A model generated the notes under the pieces. The model worked only from the letters and a program-made list of their open reading frames with translations. It searched no databases and had not been told where the DNA came from. The position numbers were made by a program, and so were the translations under genes. A DNA stretch of 64,000 bases, taken from the NCBI RefSeq assembly GCF_003339505.1, contig NZ_QPIW01000006.1:124001-188000 (forward strand), given 5' to 3'. Positions 25,848-35,324 of this stretch are shown in pieces (the first letter of the stretch is position 1; each line of letters begins with the position of its first letter). This stretch comes from Runella aurantiaca (lineage in GTDB: Bacteria; Bacteroidota; Bacteroidia; Cytophagales; Spirosomataceae).

Positions 25848-25927
25848 TGTGCGAGCTGTGCCTTCTCTTGCTCAGGCTTTGAGAATCTCAGCGGCGTACC
25901 GCCCTGACACACACCATTTAATCTTTT

Positions 25928-26962
25928 CTAAATCAATAGATTACACCCCCGCACGTCTGAATTATCAAAACGACCAATTACTTCAAACCGTATGGCTTTT
26001 TCGCCCACAAAACGCCCCAAATCCTGCGTTTCGATAAAAGCACAAGAATCCAGATTGGCTAAATCAACGACATTGATACCGCCATAACGAAGCCCCGAGT
26101 GGGGGTTGTCATACACCGCCCGAGGGTCGTTGATATCCCGCAATAAAATGCGCATCGTAGCCGAAGCTTCAAAAATACCATCCCCTTTTGAGTAAGACTG
26201 TGAAAGCAACTCGGTCATGCCGTACTCCGAATGAATGACCTTCACCCCAAAGGCTTTTGTCAGCACTTCGTGTACTTCCTCGCGGAGCATTTCGCGGCGG
26301 CGTCCCTTCATGCCACCCGTCTCCATCACCATCAGACTTGGAATGTCTTGGAGGCATTTCAAGTCTTGCAGCATCTCAGATTCGGCTAAATCTAACAGTG
26401 CAAAAGTAACTCCCCACAAAATCACGGTACGCCCGTCGGAGTTTTGAGCGAGGTTTTTGAGCGTTATCAACAATTCATCCACATTGTGCAGGAAGAAACC
26501 CGAAACCGACGAATGGGTCTGCGCAATAAATTGTTGAACCATATACACCAAAGACGAGTTATTTCGTTCAAGATAGGAAGGTAAAAGGGCTAACAAATGG
26601 CAATTCGACAACGGGCCGTACGTTTGTTCAAAAATACGGATGCTGATGTCGGTGTACAAATCCAAGTCTGCTACATGATGCCGACTGGTTTGAGCGCCAG
26701 TTGTTCCGCTGCTTTCAAAAGTGGTCTGAACCACGGGCGATTCTGTGAGCACGGTATGTTTTTTGAAAAATCCAATCGGCATAAAAGGAATCTGAGTCAG
26801 CGACTGTACCTTGTCAGGATGACAGCGTAAGTGACTTAAATATTCCCGATAAATAAAATTGGAAACGGCTTGCCAACGAAAAACCGCTAATGTAACGTCC
26901 TCGAAGGTATCAGGCGTGACATTTTTTACTAACTGTTTTAACTCTTGACGACGATTCATCAA
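25928..26962 (-). CDS. LuxE-like acyl-protein synthetase (adenylate-forming)
   Basis: A 344-residue protein of the LuxE/PaaK superfamily, which activates carboxylic acids as adenylates and passes them to a thiol. Motifs are FESSGTTGAQTSRH near 82-95 (nucleotide-binding STG loop), VMETGGMKGRRREMLREEV near 212-230 and IHSEYGMTELLSQSYS near 243-258. The short C-terminal lid is present. There is no luxC or luciferase gene nearby, so a bioluminescence role is not supported. It could supply acyl groups for polysaccharide or lipid decoration. It converges on the rubredoxin gene and is divergent from a lipoprotein gene by 39 bases. Confidence 0.85.
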   Translation of the reverse strand: MMNRRQELKQLVKNVTPDTFEDVTLAVFRWQAVSNFIYREYLSHLRCHPDKVQSLTQIPFMPIGFFKKHTVLTESPVVQTTFESSGTTGAQTSRHHVADLDLYTDISIRIFEQTYGPLSNCHLLALLPSYLERNNSSLVYMVQQFIAQTHSSVSGFFLHNVDELLITLKNLAQNSDGRTVILWGVTFALLDLAESEMLQDLKCLQDIPSLMVMETGGMKGRRREMLREEVHEVLTKAFGVKVIHSEYGMTELLSQSYSKGDGIFEASATMRILLRDINDPRAVYDNPHSGLRYGGINVVDLANLDSCAFIETQDLGRFVGEKAIRFEVIGRFDNSDVRGCNLLI

Positions 26963-27001
26963 ATTTGACTTTTTTACAAATTACGGATAACTTTACCAAC
27001 C

Positions 27002-27523
27002 ATGAAGACTATCATTCGTTTTTTCCTTACGTTACTTATATTTTCTGCGGCAACCACCAGTTGTTGGACACCTCCCGATTACAGTCCCGTTCCAGAAATT
27101 GTGTTCAACAGCATGGACAAATTTGAGGTCATTGAGCCCTTCTCTCAATCTAAGCAAGATTCGGTAGTCATTACCATTGATTTCAAAGACGGCGATGGTG
27201 ATTTGGGCGAAAGCACCGACAACCGCGACAATCCAAGCTACGGCGCATGGGGAAATTATGAACTGCGCACGTTTAGAAAAGTAAGCGGCAATCAATTTGA
27301 AGAGGTCGTTCTGGCTGCCAACTCTAAAATATTTTTTCCTGTCTTGAAGCCAGACCGCAAAAGAGGTCCCATTGAAGGTAAATTAGACTACGCGGTGTAT
27401 TTTCCTTACGCAAGAAACGCACGCTTGACAACCGTTAAGTTTCAGATACGCATACGCGACCGTGCCCTAAACGTGAGCAATGCCGTAGAAAGCGATACCA
27501 TTTCGGTGCCTTTGTTGCTCTAA
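27002..27523 (+). CDS. Hypothetical lipoprotein
   Basis: A 173-residue exported lipoprotein: hydrophobic segment at about 5-17 and a lipobox ATTSC with Cys at about 21. The mature part is acidic and beta-rich, with a DFKDGDGDLGES segment near 59-70 that resembles a calcium-binding loop. The C-terminal half has the pattern of an Ig-like sandwich (VKFQIRIRDRALNVSN). It is probably an outer-membrane lipoprotein. I do not recognise a function. The next gene follows by 70 bases. Confidence 0.75.
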   Translation: MKTIIRFFLTLLIFSAATTSCWTPPDYSPVPEIVFNSMDKFEVIEPFSQSKQDSVVITIDFKDGDGDLGESTDNRDNPSYGAWGNYELRTFRKVSGNQFEEVVLAANSKIFFPVLKPDRKRGPIEGKLDYAVYFPYARNARLTTVKFQIRIRDRALNVSNAVESDTISVPLLL

Positions 27524-27593
27524 AAAGGGGCAATTGCGCTGCTTTTTTAAAGTGTTTTGGTAAAATTATCTATTTTTACTAAAACACTTTTTT

Positions 27594-28538
27594 ATGTTTG
27601 TCAAAACCTATTTTCTCGGAATTGTGGTCATTCTGTGCGTGGCCACGGCATTGCTGACTGGGTCTACTGTTTTTCAGAAAACACCACCACCCGCCACCTC
27701 TTCAACCGATTTTGACCGCAAAACCTTCGGGGAGTATTGGTTTAAAGGCAAAGCTGAAATCAGCACATACACGCTTCAACAAGCTCATTATGGCGCATTA
27801 AACCCCGGCGAAGCCGTGCTAGTTTTTGTTACCGAAGACTTCCGAACCGACACGCAGGTAAAACTCGACAAAGAGGAAAACCGTCACAAATCAACGCCTG
27901 TTTTGAAACTGAATGCCATTCATCGCTTTGTTACGGGTATTTATGACTATTCTATTTATACGTCTGTCTTTACCCCGATTGACCCTGCGCTCTTTCCTCA
28001 AACCCTCAAAGTTTCGACCACAAGTCAGGACTGGTGCGGGCATACATTCACGCAGCTTAATTATCAAAACAATGGGTACAATGTAACGGGACGCTCGTAC
28101 TTCGAAGACAATGCAACCGAAGACTATACCACCGAAAAAGCACTGCTAGAAGACGAACTTTGGACGCGTCTGCGCCTTACTCCCAATAGACTGCCCATCG
28201 GTTCTATCAACATCATTCCGAGTACCAAAGCGGCCCGGCTACGCCACCAAAAAATAGCACCGATGGCCGCTATTGCGTCTATGGAGCCCTATAAAGGCAA
28301 CGGCTTTCTGGGCAAATCAATGAAGGTCTACAAAATAACTTACGCAGAGGGACGCATTCTGCAAATTGTGTTTGAAGAAAATTTCCCGCACCGCATTACG
28401 GGTTGGGAAGATACCTACCCAAGTAGAGGGAAATTGCTCACCACCCGAGCCATTCATAAAAAGACGCTTTTATCGGCCTATTGGACGCAAAATACCCCAG
28501 AGAATCGTCCGCTTCGTGATACGTTGCAGCTGCAATAA
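27594..28538 (+). CDS. Hypothetical exported protein
   Basis: A 314-residue protein with an N-terminal hydrophobic segment (about 7-24, GIVVILCVATALLTGS) that may be a signal peptide or anchor. The remainder contains a conserved-looking YWFKGKAEISTYTLQQAHYG block near 49-68, TSVFTPIDP near 123, and a WCGHTFTQLNYQNNGY segment near 144. It resembles a widespread Bacteroidetes family of unknown function that is sometimes wrongly labelled septum formation inhibitor. No catalytic motif is apparent. A bidirectional terminator separates it from porV. Confidence 0.7.
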   Translation: MFVKTYFLGIVVILCVATALLTGSTVFQKTPPPATSSTDFDRKTFGEYWFKGKAEISTYTLQQAHYGALNPGEAVLVFVTEDFRTDTQVKLDKEENRHKSTPVLKLNAIHRFVTGIYDYSIYTSVFTPIDPALFPQTLKVSTTSQDWCGHTFTQLNYQNNGYNVTGRSYFEDNATEDYTTEKALLEDELWTRLRLTPNRLPIGSINIIPSTKAARLRHQKIAPMAAIASMEPYKGNGFLGKSMKVYKITYAEGRILQIVFEENFPHRITGWEDTYPSRGKLLTTRAIHKKTLLSAYWTQNTPENRPLRDTLQLQ

Positions 28539-28570
28539 AAAAGGCAGCCTGCGGGTGCAGGCTGCCTTTT
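28536..28570. terminator. Bidirectional terminator between converging genes
   Basis: 10-bp stem GGCAGCCTGC (28543-28552) / GCAGGCTGCC (28557-28566) with loop GGGT. A-run before and T-run after make it active in both directions, for the gene ending at 28538 (plus) and porV ending at 28591 (minus). Confidence 0.93.
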
Positions 28571-28590
28571 CAACTATGTTTTAGTTACGC

Positions 28591-29763
28591 TTATTCGATA
28601 TCTTCTACCACCTCAGCGGCCTTTTTGAATACATCTACTACCAATGACACCCGGAAGGTATTGGCCAAAGGACTTCCTTGCGTTTGGGGCATCAGGTAAG
28701 CAAAGTCGATGCCGTAGCGCTGCTGGATACGAGCGCCAAAACCCACCGTGAAATACTTACGATTTCCTTTGGTTTTGGTTTCGTTGAAATACCCAAAACG
28801 GAAGGCAAATGCTTCGTTGTACCAGTATTCAACCCCCGTAGAAATCATAAACTCACGAACTTCTTCGCTGAAACCACCCGGCGCATCGCCGAAAGATTTA
28901 AACATGGCCGAAATAGTCCCCACATCCTGACCAGAAGCGGTACCGCCTGGCGTAGGAATCATGAGTTTATTCAAATCCAATGCAAACGTAATTTTATTTA
29001 ACGGATCAATATGACGCGTTGCGGTTCCGCCCAATTTGAAGGTGGTTGGAATAAAACCGCTCGTGGTACCTCCGTAATTAACTTTACCACCAATGTTTTG
29101 CAACATCAACGCGGCCGAATAATTCCAGCCTTTTCCAGTGCCTTCGTCTACATTTTCGGTTTGGTAAAAGGCGCTGATATCCCCTGCTGCCGTCTGCCCC
29201 GCTTTTAGGGCCGAACCGCCCAGCAGTTGAACGCCATTGCCTAAGTTGGAAACGATGTATTTTACGTTCAAGCCCATCGAAAATTTATCCGTCAATTTTC
29301 GAGAATAAGCCACTGATCCATAAAATTCATTGGAATAATAATCGCCCAATGAGGTACCGAAGTTGTTGCGGGCTTCAAATTTTCCGTGGTCAAAATACAT
29401 CAAGCTCAATCCGACGGCTTGGTTTTTACCGATTTTCTTAAAACCCGACAAATACGCAAAAGACATATCTTCGGTAATATTGCGAAGCCATGGCGTATAA
29501 GAGAGAGCTACTCCATATTCTTTTTGGGCATGAACCAGTTTTGCGGCACCCCAGTACACCGAGTTGGCATCGGCACTCAAGGCAGCACCCGCATCTCCCA
29601 TGGCGGCACTACGCGCATCGGGCGTAAACGCGGCAAAGGGAACGGAGGCTATTACAGGACGAGAGCCTGTGCTATCTTGGCCACCCGGCGTAATCTGTGC
29701 TACTGAACTGAAGGAAACGCAAAAACCCACAATTGTAAAAAGGGGAGAAATTTTTCTTGTCAT
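28591..29763 (-). CDS. porV: Type IX secretion outer-membrane protein PorV
   Basis: PorV (LptO), 390 residues, an outer-membrane beta-barrel of the FadL-like group that shuttles cargo from the T9SS translocon to the attachment complex with PorU. Signal peptide at about 1-22 (SFSSVAQ), followed by the diagnostic AFTPDARSAAMGDAGAALSADANSVYWGAAKL near 45-76. The strand region SGFKKIGKNQAVGLSLMYFDHG and the late YWYNEAFAFRFGYFNETK block also match. It lies 118 bases downstream of porU, the usual order in Bacteroidetes. Confidence 0.95.
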   Translation of the reverse strand: MTRKISPLFTIVGFCVSFSSVAQITPGGQDSTGSRPVIASVPFAAFTPDARSAAMGDAGAALSADANSVYWGAAKLVHAQKEYGVALSYTPWLRNITEDMSFAYLSGFKKIGKNQAVGLSLMYFDHGKFEARNNFGTSLGDYYSNEFYGSVAYSRKLTDKFSMGLNVKYIVSNLGNGVQLLGGSALKAGQTAAGDISAFYQTENVDEGTGKGWNYSAALMLQNIGGKVNYGGTTSGFIPTTFKLGGTATRHIDPLNKITFALDLNKLMIPTPGGTASGQDVGTISAMFKSFGDAPGGFSEEVREFMISTGVEYWYNEAFAFRFGYFNETKTKGNRKYFTVGFGARIQQRYGIDFAYLMPQTQGSPLANTFRVSLVVDVFKKAAEVVEDIE

Positions 29764-29881
29764 AAGGAAATTTGTTTGCCACTACTACCCGTACCTTTCT
29801 GCGCTGAACCACGATAAGGGCGTTTCAAAAATAGAGTTCTGTTTAAGATTGTGCAAAGATATTAATTACTATTTTCAAAAT

Positions 29882-32800
29882 CTATTTTACCATTACTAAC
29901 TTACCGCTTTGACGCTGAGTTTGTTGGCGGGTTAGTGAGTGTACTTCCATTCTGTAAATATATACGCCCGCTGGAACATTTTGGATTGATTGATTTTTTC
30001 CGTTCCACGTAAACACCTCCAAAAGCTTGTCTGAGTTATAAATTGTTTGCGCTGCGGTACAAATCATTTTCCCATTTAGGTCAAAAATCTGAAGGGTTAT
30101 TTCTACATCATCCCCTTCGTCAACGAGCTCAAGTTGAAACTTAGTCTGTTCAACAAATGGATTAGGATACGCAATGACTGTCTTAATCAATTTTATTTCT
30201 TCGCCTACTCTAAACCTCAACGCACCCTCCGCCGTATTATTGTACGTATCTTCCACTTTCAATTTAACGGTATACTCACCCGTAGGCAACCGATAAAAAG
30301 GGAACAAAATTCGGCCCAAACGGTAATCGTCTTTTTCGGCTAAAAAATAATCGTTTACCGCGATACTCAACGTATCGTTCAGGGTTAATGTCATATTCCC
30401 TGCAAAATTTAGGCCATTTTCATCGCTTAATTTGGCCACAAAAAGGGGGCTATCTTCTACTTGACTGCCGTCTACAAACAACTCATCGTTTAGGTACAGT
30501 TGCATCTGCGGCGGTTGGGTATCGTTCTGCAACGGCCCGCTTCCTCCCACCATTACGTGCTTAGTTCCGCCGACGGCATCGCGGAGGCTGTCGGCTTTTA
30601 CTGCGTATACTTCGATTTTTCCGTTGCCAAACGGCGACCCAATGTTTTTTGGAACAATAAACTGTACATTAAACTTTCCTGCTTTTACGCTTACTTTTCC
30701 TTCAAACAATTTTTTGTCGTACAAGCCATATTGCATTTTTGGATTGGCAGGAATGATATTGGGAGCCTCTCCGCGCGCTTTATCGCCGAGCGTCAAAAGC
30801 TGACTTTCTTTATCATAAACGGTGACGAAGGCCGTTCCCGTAAAATCAGCTACCGTTGCCCCATCTTGTTGTATTTCTCCCGACAGTTTGGCCAATTGAC
30901 CCGCTTTAAGGGTATCATTTGCCGTTATACTCACCCGATAATCTCCATAATTTAATTGTAGCGATGGGTCGCCCAAGAGGGTAAAGTTACGGTTGAGTAC
31001 ATCATAAACACTTTTGTTTTTGGTCATGCGGATGACATCCCCCAAACGAGGCATTTTTCCATTCTGGGGTTCAAAAACGGCACGGTAAAACGCAGCGTTT
31101 ACCAAGAAATTGGTATTGGCATACACTGGGCGCGAGGTAGTAAGCATGGCAATGGCCCCACCACGCGGGCTCAGCACCGAAATCTCTGCACCAGATGCTT
31201 CCCCGGGATTATCATAACGACCAAACTCGCAGGTGGCCGTGATAATCAGGGGCATATTGTCCAAATTGCGCCAATTAAACAGATTTTGCAAGGTCACAAT
31301 CTGTTCGTCAGACCACGTAGAAATGCCTCCGTGTCCAGTATAGTTTACAATCAATGCACCTTCATTTACATAGCGGTCAACGGCTTGGCCCGCACCCGGA
31401 GCACGTTGAATAGTAGAACCCGACTGAGGGTAAGCATCTACATACACTTTATGAAGGGCATACGCGGGGGCCAATTCTGCCACTATTTTAGACAAATCAT
31501 CGGCATCTTTCTGGTGAAGGTTGTCGTCTCCATCATCGGCCACAAAAGCTATTCGTTGGCGCCAATCTCCCTTCGAGCGTTTGGCGTTGTAGCGCATGAT
31601 TTTGCTCACGACCGTTTCGGCTTCGGCAATGGTTTTGACGGGCAGCCTCCCGATGCCAATATCCAACGTATGATTTCCTGTAAAATCTTCTTTCCATTCT
31701 CCCTCATCGGGTTTCAAGAATCCATAATAATCGTCGGAAGAAAAACTACGTACGGGATGCGCCGACTCCCTGCTCTCATACGACGGCACAAAATTGGCCA
31801 ATTCGGAGGGAGCAATGGCTTTTAGGTTATTTTTGAAATCATAACTCGCATCACCGAAAAGCAGCAAATACTTCAATTTTTCGGGCTGTTTATCGCTAAG
31901 ATACCTTACCAAGTCACGGATGGCCGTTGGGTCGGGTTGGCCAGAAGCAAATTCATTATAGACCTGAACCGTAGTCACCACCTGTACGTCTAAGCCATCA
32001 TTTTGTCGACGAAAATCCGCCAGTTTTTGGGCCTGTTTTTGCCACGCAGGCGCCGTCACCACAACCATGTCGGGGGTAGACAGGCTTCTGATACTTTGAT
32101 TCTGAACCGCCTGAAAAGAAACGGGTGTTTTCAATTGATTTTCGGTAAACACCACAAACCGTTTCAAGGTTTTTCCAGCCGCCCCAAAAGTAGCTTCCGT
32201 AGCATTTGAGGAATACGCCTGCGCCCGCGGGCGCAACGGGTCGGTAATTTCCCACAGCTGAATCTGCGTGTTGGCTTGGCTGATAACGTACCGAACGGAA
32301 TCTTGCGTAAGTGAGCTGAGGTTTTGAAAGACGACTGTTTGGTCATTGAGTCGCAAGTTGCGCTGCACTTGCAACCCAATAAAATCCAAGTAACCGTCGG
32401 CATTGGATTGGCCCGCTTTGTCAAACGTGGCCGCGATTGTCACGCGGGCAGGGTTGGTAGCGTTTAGGGTCAGTTTACCCGCATGGGTTTGGGATGTTCT
32501 TTGCCCTCTCAAATCGTATCGGTTTGTGGGACTCATCGCCGACACCGTACCCATTGTTTGTTCGCCTATGGCCTGCCCATTGATAGCAAACAAAAATTTT
32601 GTTACCACTTGCGCCGACGCCACAGTGGCAGCCGTTAGTTTCAAGGGACTGTCGGGTACAACACCGCTCAAATCAGCATTAAACTCCTGTCGTGTCTGCG
32701 TACCGAAATATTCGCCCCACCACTCTCTACCCGACTGCACGCGGTTATAGAGTTCACTTTCAAGAAATACATAATCGTCAAAAGTAGTCAACAATTGGCC

Positions 32801-33361
32801 AGTCGTTCCAGATTTTTGCGTCTGAATACGTAAGCCCGGCTGTGTGCCGATTTGAAGGAAATAAAAGGTAGTATCAGAATATGTATTCAGTTGATGAGAA
32901 AAACGATTTTGGGTAGAATCATAGTTAATTTCGTGCGGGCTTTTGCCAAAAAAAACCAGGACATCCTCTTCATCAAAACGACCATCATCTCCCCCTTTTA
33001 CCAACACTGCATTTTCAATCAAATCAGTCACCCTCAACGCCTTATTCAACTGCGGAAGCATCGCCCCTCCATTGCCAAACAAACGCATATTTTTAGGGTT
33101 TACCTCGGTTGGGTTAATGCCCATTTTGCGTAAAAATGCGACATCAATCTTGTACACTCCCGTTTGCATAACTCCCATTTTAAGCCAGCGTCCTTCGCTC
33201 AAAACGGAAGTTTGTGAATAGGCTAAAAAAGAAGTCTGTGTCGTAAAATAAAAAGCTAAATAGTACGACAAAAAACGAAAATAACGACGAGTAGAAAGAC
33301 ATATATCTACTTTTTTTATTTTTGTTTTTTTAATACAATTTTGTGTAGTGGTTTTCTTCAC
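29882..33361 (-). CDS. porU: Type IX secretion C-terminal signal peptidase PorU
   Basis: PorU, 1159 residues, a gingipain-like (C25) cell-surface cysteine protease that removes the C-terminal sorting domain of T9SS cargo and helps attach it to lipid. An N-terminal export segment lies at about 28-48. The C25 domain spans about 430-800, with catalytic His in NYTGHGG near 675 and Cys in TATCEFGRY near 710. Propeptide-like and Ig-like regions surround it. The C-terminal about 90 residues (from KTVIAYPNPF) form a Por-secretion-tail domain that ends KLVMVK. It precedes porV and follows the SprT-like gene by 23 bases. Confidence 0.95.
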   Translation of the reverse strand: MKKTTTQNCIKKTKIKKVDICLSTRRYFRFLSYYLAFYFTTQTSFLAYSQTSVLSEGRWLKMGVMQTGVYKIDVAFLRKMGINPTEVNPKNMRLFGNGGAMLPQLNKALRVTDLIENAVLVKGGDDGRFDEEDVLVFFGKSPHEINYDSTQNRFSHQLNTYSDTTFYFLQIGTQPGLRIQTQKSGTTGQLLTTFDDYVFLESELYNRVQSGREWWGEYFGTQTRQEFNADLSGVVPDSPLKLTAATVASAQVVTKFLFAINGQAIGEQTMGTVSAMSPTNRYDLRGQRTSQTHAGKLTLNATNPARVTIAATFDKAGQSNADGYLDFIGLQVQRNLRLNDQTVVFQNLSSLTQDSVRYVISQANTQIQLWEITDPLRPRAQAYSSNATEATFGAAGKTLKRFVVFTENQLKTPVSFQAVQNQSIRSLSTPDMVVVTAPAWQKQAQKLADFRRQNDGLDVQVVTTVQVYNEFASGQPDPTAIRDLVRYLSDKQPEKLKYLLLFGDASYDFKNNLKAIAPSELANFVPSYESRESAHPVRSFSSDDYYGFLKPDEGEWKEDFTGNHTLDIGIGRLPVKTIAEAETVVSKIMRYNAKRSKGDWRQRIAFVADDGDDNLHQKDADDLSKIVAELAPAYALHKVYVDAYPQSGSTIQRAPGAGQAVDRYVNEGALIVNYTGHGGISTWSDEQIVTLQNLFNWRNLDNMPLIITATCEFGRYDNPGEASGAEISVLSPRGGAIAMLTTSRPVYANTNFLVNAAFYRAVFEPQNGKMPRLGDVIRMTKNKSVYDVLNRNFTLLGDPSLQLNYGDYRVSITANDTLKAGQLAKLSGEIQQDGATVADFTGTAFVTVYDKESQLLTLGDKARGEAPNIIPANPKMQYGLYDKKLFEGKVSVKAGKFNVQFIVPKNIGSPFGNGKIEVYAVKADSLRDAVGGTKHVMVGGSGPLQNDTQPPQMQLYLNDELFVDGSQVEDSPLFVAKLSDENGLNFAGNMTLTLNDTLSIAVNDYFLAEKDDYRLGRILFPFYRLPTGEYTVKLKVEDTYNNTAEGALRFRVGEEIKLIKTVIAYPNPFVEQTKFQLELVDEGDDVEITLQIFDLNGKMICTAAQTIYNSDKLLEVFTWNGKNQSIQNVPAGVYIYRMEVHSLTRQQTQRQSGKLVMVK

Positions 33362-33384
33362 TTTGCTCGCTCCGCTTTAAAATT

Positions 33385-33996
33385 TTATATTTTTTCTACC
33401 CATGCATGGGCAGCCACCAAATACTTTTTTTGAGAAGCTTCTTCTACACAAACAACGCGTGTACGACGTAGTGTACCCCGAACAAAAACTTTTTGATTTA
33501 AGCGAAAAAGCTGCCCTTCTGACACTTGACTGACCATGACCAAATCTGTTTGTGGCGCATCAATGTTTTTAAGCGCCTGCATTAGCGGCAAGTGCGTTCC
33601 AGTAGAAGCGGTTGGGTTTTGGGCATATTTCAGGAGCGGGGTCAAGACCGAAAGCGGAAAATTATTTTCGTTCATTACGGGTATAAGTAATCCAGAAAAA
33701 TGATTTTTCCACGCTTTTCCATGCGGTGGTTGACGGCGTTTATATTTACGATACACCTCCAAATGCGCCACTTCATGCAAATACGTAATTAAAAAATTAT
33801 ATGGATTCAAATTCACATTGACCGTAATTCGTTCACGATAACCCGTCTGCGCCCTAAAATCGCCCAAACGTGTCCGCCGAGGCTTAGAGGCCACGAAATC
33901 GAACTGATAACGTTCCCATAACCCGTAACAATAGGAAACCGAGGCGGCAGGAACATGCCCCTCCAAAATCTTTCTCATCATTATTTTTGCTTCCAC
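33385..33996 (-). CDS. SprT-like zinc metalloprotease
   Basis: A 203-residue cytoplasmic protein with the zinc-protease motif HEVAH in TYLHEVAHLEVYRKYK (about residues 73-88), preceded by the SprT-like core WERYQFDFVASKPRRTRLGDFRA near 27. A third zinc ligand is probably H94 in QPPHGKAWK, as in SprT/Spartan families. The C-terminal region (about 140-203) is a beta-rich extension without a Cys4 ribbon. The role might be DNA-protein crosslink repair or another house-keeping proteolysis. It is transcribed just before porU, possibly together. Confidence 0.85.
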   Translation of the reverse strand: MEAKIMMRKILEGHVPAASVSYCYGLWERYQFDFVASKPRRTRLGDFRAQTGYRERITVNVNLNPYNFLITYLHEVAHLEVYRKYKRRQPPHGKAWKNHFSGLLIPVMNENNFPLSVLTPLLKYAQNPTASTGTHLPLMQALKNIDAPQTDLVMVSQVSEGQLFRLNQKVFVRGTLRRTRVVCVEEASQKKYLVAAHAWVEKI

Positions 33997-34414
33997 CGCT
34001 ATTCTATCATTAATACTGCAACAAAAGTAAACACCCTTTCATAAAAGTTAAAAAAAACATATCCATATCAGTTAAAAATAAATATTTTGCTTAATCAATC
34101 GTTTCAATAAATAAGCTATCAAGAGTAAGTATTCAACAAAATACATCTATTTTAAATCTGAAAAATGGGGAAAAAATGACGATAAAACGAAATTAAAATT
34201 CGATTAAAATTCAAAAAAGATAAGGCGCTGTAATCTGTGACATTTACCATTCAAAGGTTCATAAAGTACACTTTTAAGGGGCCAACTTTTAATTTTCATC
34301 CAGAAGCAAACTATATCTATTTGATTTTATCAACTATATTTTTTCAAAAAATATACGGCAAATTCTTAATTGCTTGTATGTTTGTATACTTTTAACACTA
34401 AAATATAATTTTTC
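33997..34414. other. AT-rich divergent gap
   Basis: About 420 bases between divergent genes. No coding frame or strong hairpin is visible. A TATGTTTG box (34377-34384) matches the Bacteroidetes -7 consensus and lies 31 bases before the start of the 34415 gene, but no TTTG is found at the right distance upstream. Confidence 0.45.
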
Positions 34415-34903
34415 ATGAAACTCACATCACTCAAATTTTTTTCACCAAAGGAAAACAGTAAGCCTGTTGTTGAAAAAAAAGTAAGTAAACCTACGATTCT
34501 TAAAGGGTACATTTCTCCAGCAGGGAAACTTGTTTTTCCCGACAAGACGGTTGATAAATTAGGATTTGACCCATCAAATACTCATTTCAAAATTGGATCG
34601 CAAGCTGGAAAACGCAAATTATCAGCCCTTTATTTAGTGCCTGCTTCTTCTGATGAGTCGGATGTATTCAAAATGACCAAAGCTGCAAAGAGTTATAGTA
34701 TTCCTTTGGGCGTTATTTTAAATTCAGGGGGCGTTGATTATGCTACCACTAAATACAGTTTCATCATCAATTCATTTGAATATGAAGGTGTAACGGCTTA
34801 TGAATTACAATTAGTCAAAGATCAAGGCGCCAAAGAATCAGCAAAAAAACCATATACAGGAAAACCACGCGGACGTAAACCAAAAGTAAAAGACGCCGAA
34901 TAA
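34415..34903 (+). CDS. Small basic protein with AT-hook-like C-terminus
   Basis: A 162-residue hypothetical protein, predicted cytoplasmic. The N-terminal third is lysine-rich and flexible. A globular part from about 27 to 138 contains LKGYISPAGKLVFPDKTVDKLGFDP and YSIPLGVILNSGGVDYATTKYSFIIN. The C-terminus TGKPRGRKPKVKD has the R-G-R-K-P core of an AT-hook, suggesting DNA binding. It is a single gene with its own promoter and a very strong terminator. AT content is higher than in neighbours, in keeping with a lineage-specific gene. Function otherwise unknown. Confidence 0.7.
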   Translation: MKLTSLKFFSPKENSKPVVEKKVSKPTILKGYISPAGKLVFPDKTVDKLGFDPSNTHFKIGSQAGKRKLSALYLVPASSDESDVFKMTKAAKSYSIPLGVILNSGGVDYATTKYSFIINSFEYEGVTAYELQLVKDQGAKESAKKPYTGKPRGRKPKVKDAE

Positions 34904-34930
34904 GCGATAAACTAGGGTCTATTTTATTAA

Positions 34931-34985
34931 CAACATCCTCTGCATCCATAAAACAAGTTTTATGGATGCAGAGGATGTTGTTTTT
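34931..34985 (+). terminator. Perfect 50-base inverted repeat with T-run
   Basis: Arms of 24 bases (34931-34954 and 34957-34980) are exactly complementary around AA, followed by T5 (34981-34985). It lies 27 bases after the AT-hook-like gene. The arm length is unusual for a simple terminator. Confidence 0.85.
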
Positions 34986-35324
34986 CCATTCCATCCTTTT
35001 TACCAAACCTGTTCTGTTGCTTTATCAACGTTACTTTATAAAACAAAATTTTGCTTTCTTCCTCTATTTTTAAAATTCTAGGCCATTGAATGTCCAATTA
35101 TTCACTTTGAAAGTGGCTGAATTTCAATCGTTTTGGACCGATATGGGTAATTCTGATAATTTGTTGGCTAAACTGACAACAATCAAAGACTAAATTCTGC
35201 ATTTTTGTCCGTCGAACCAAGTGACCATTTTTTCGTGTTCATTAGAGTATCGCTCATGTATCAAAGACGACCTTAACAACAATCATTAACCATTAACTGT
35301 GCCTAAGCACATAAATCAGTAACC
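34986..35324. other. Gene-free gap before clpP
   Basis: About 340 bases, AT-rich, without a credible reading frame or hairpin. It must hold the clpP promoter and leader. I could not pick a convincing TTTG/TAnnTTTG pair. Confidence 0.4.

Noticed and set aside
31286-31825. Plus-strand frame of 179 codons within porU
   Set aside because: Shadow frame opposite the conserved C25 catalytic region of porU.
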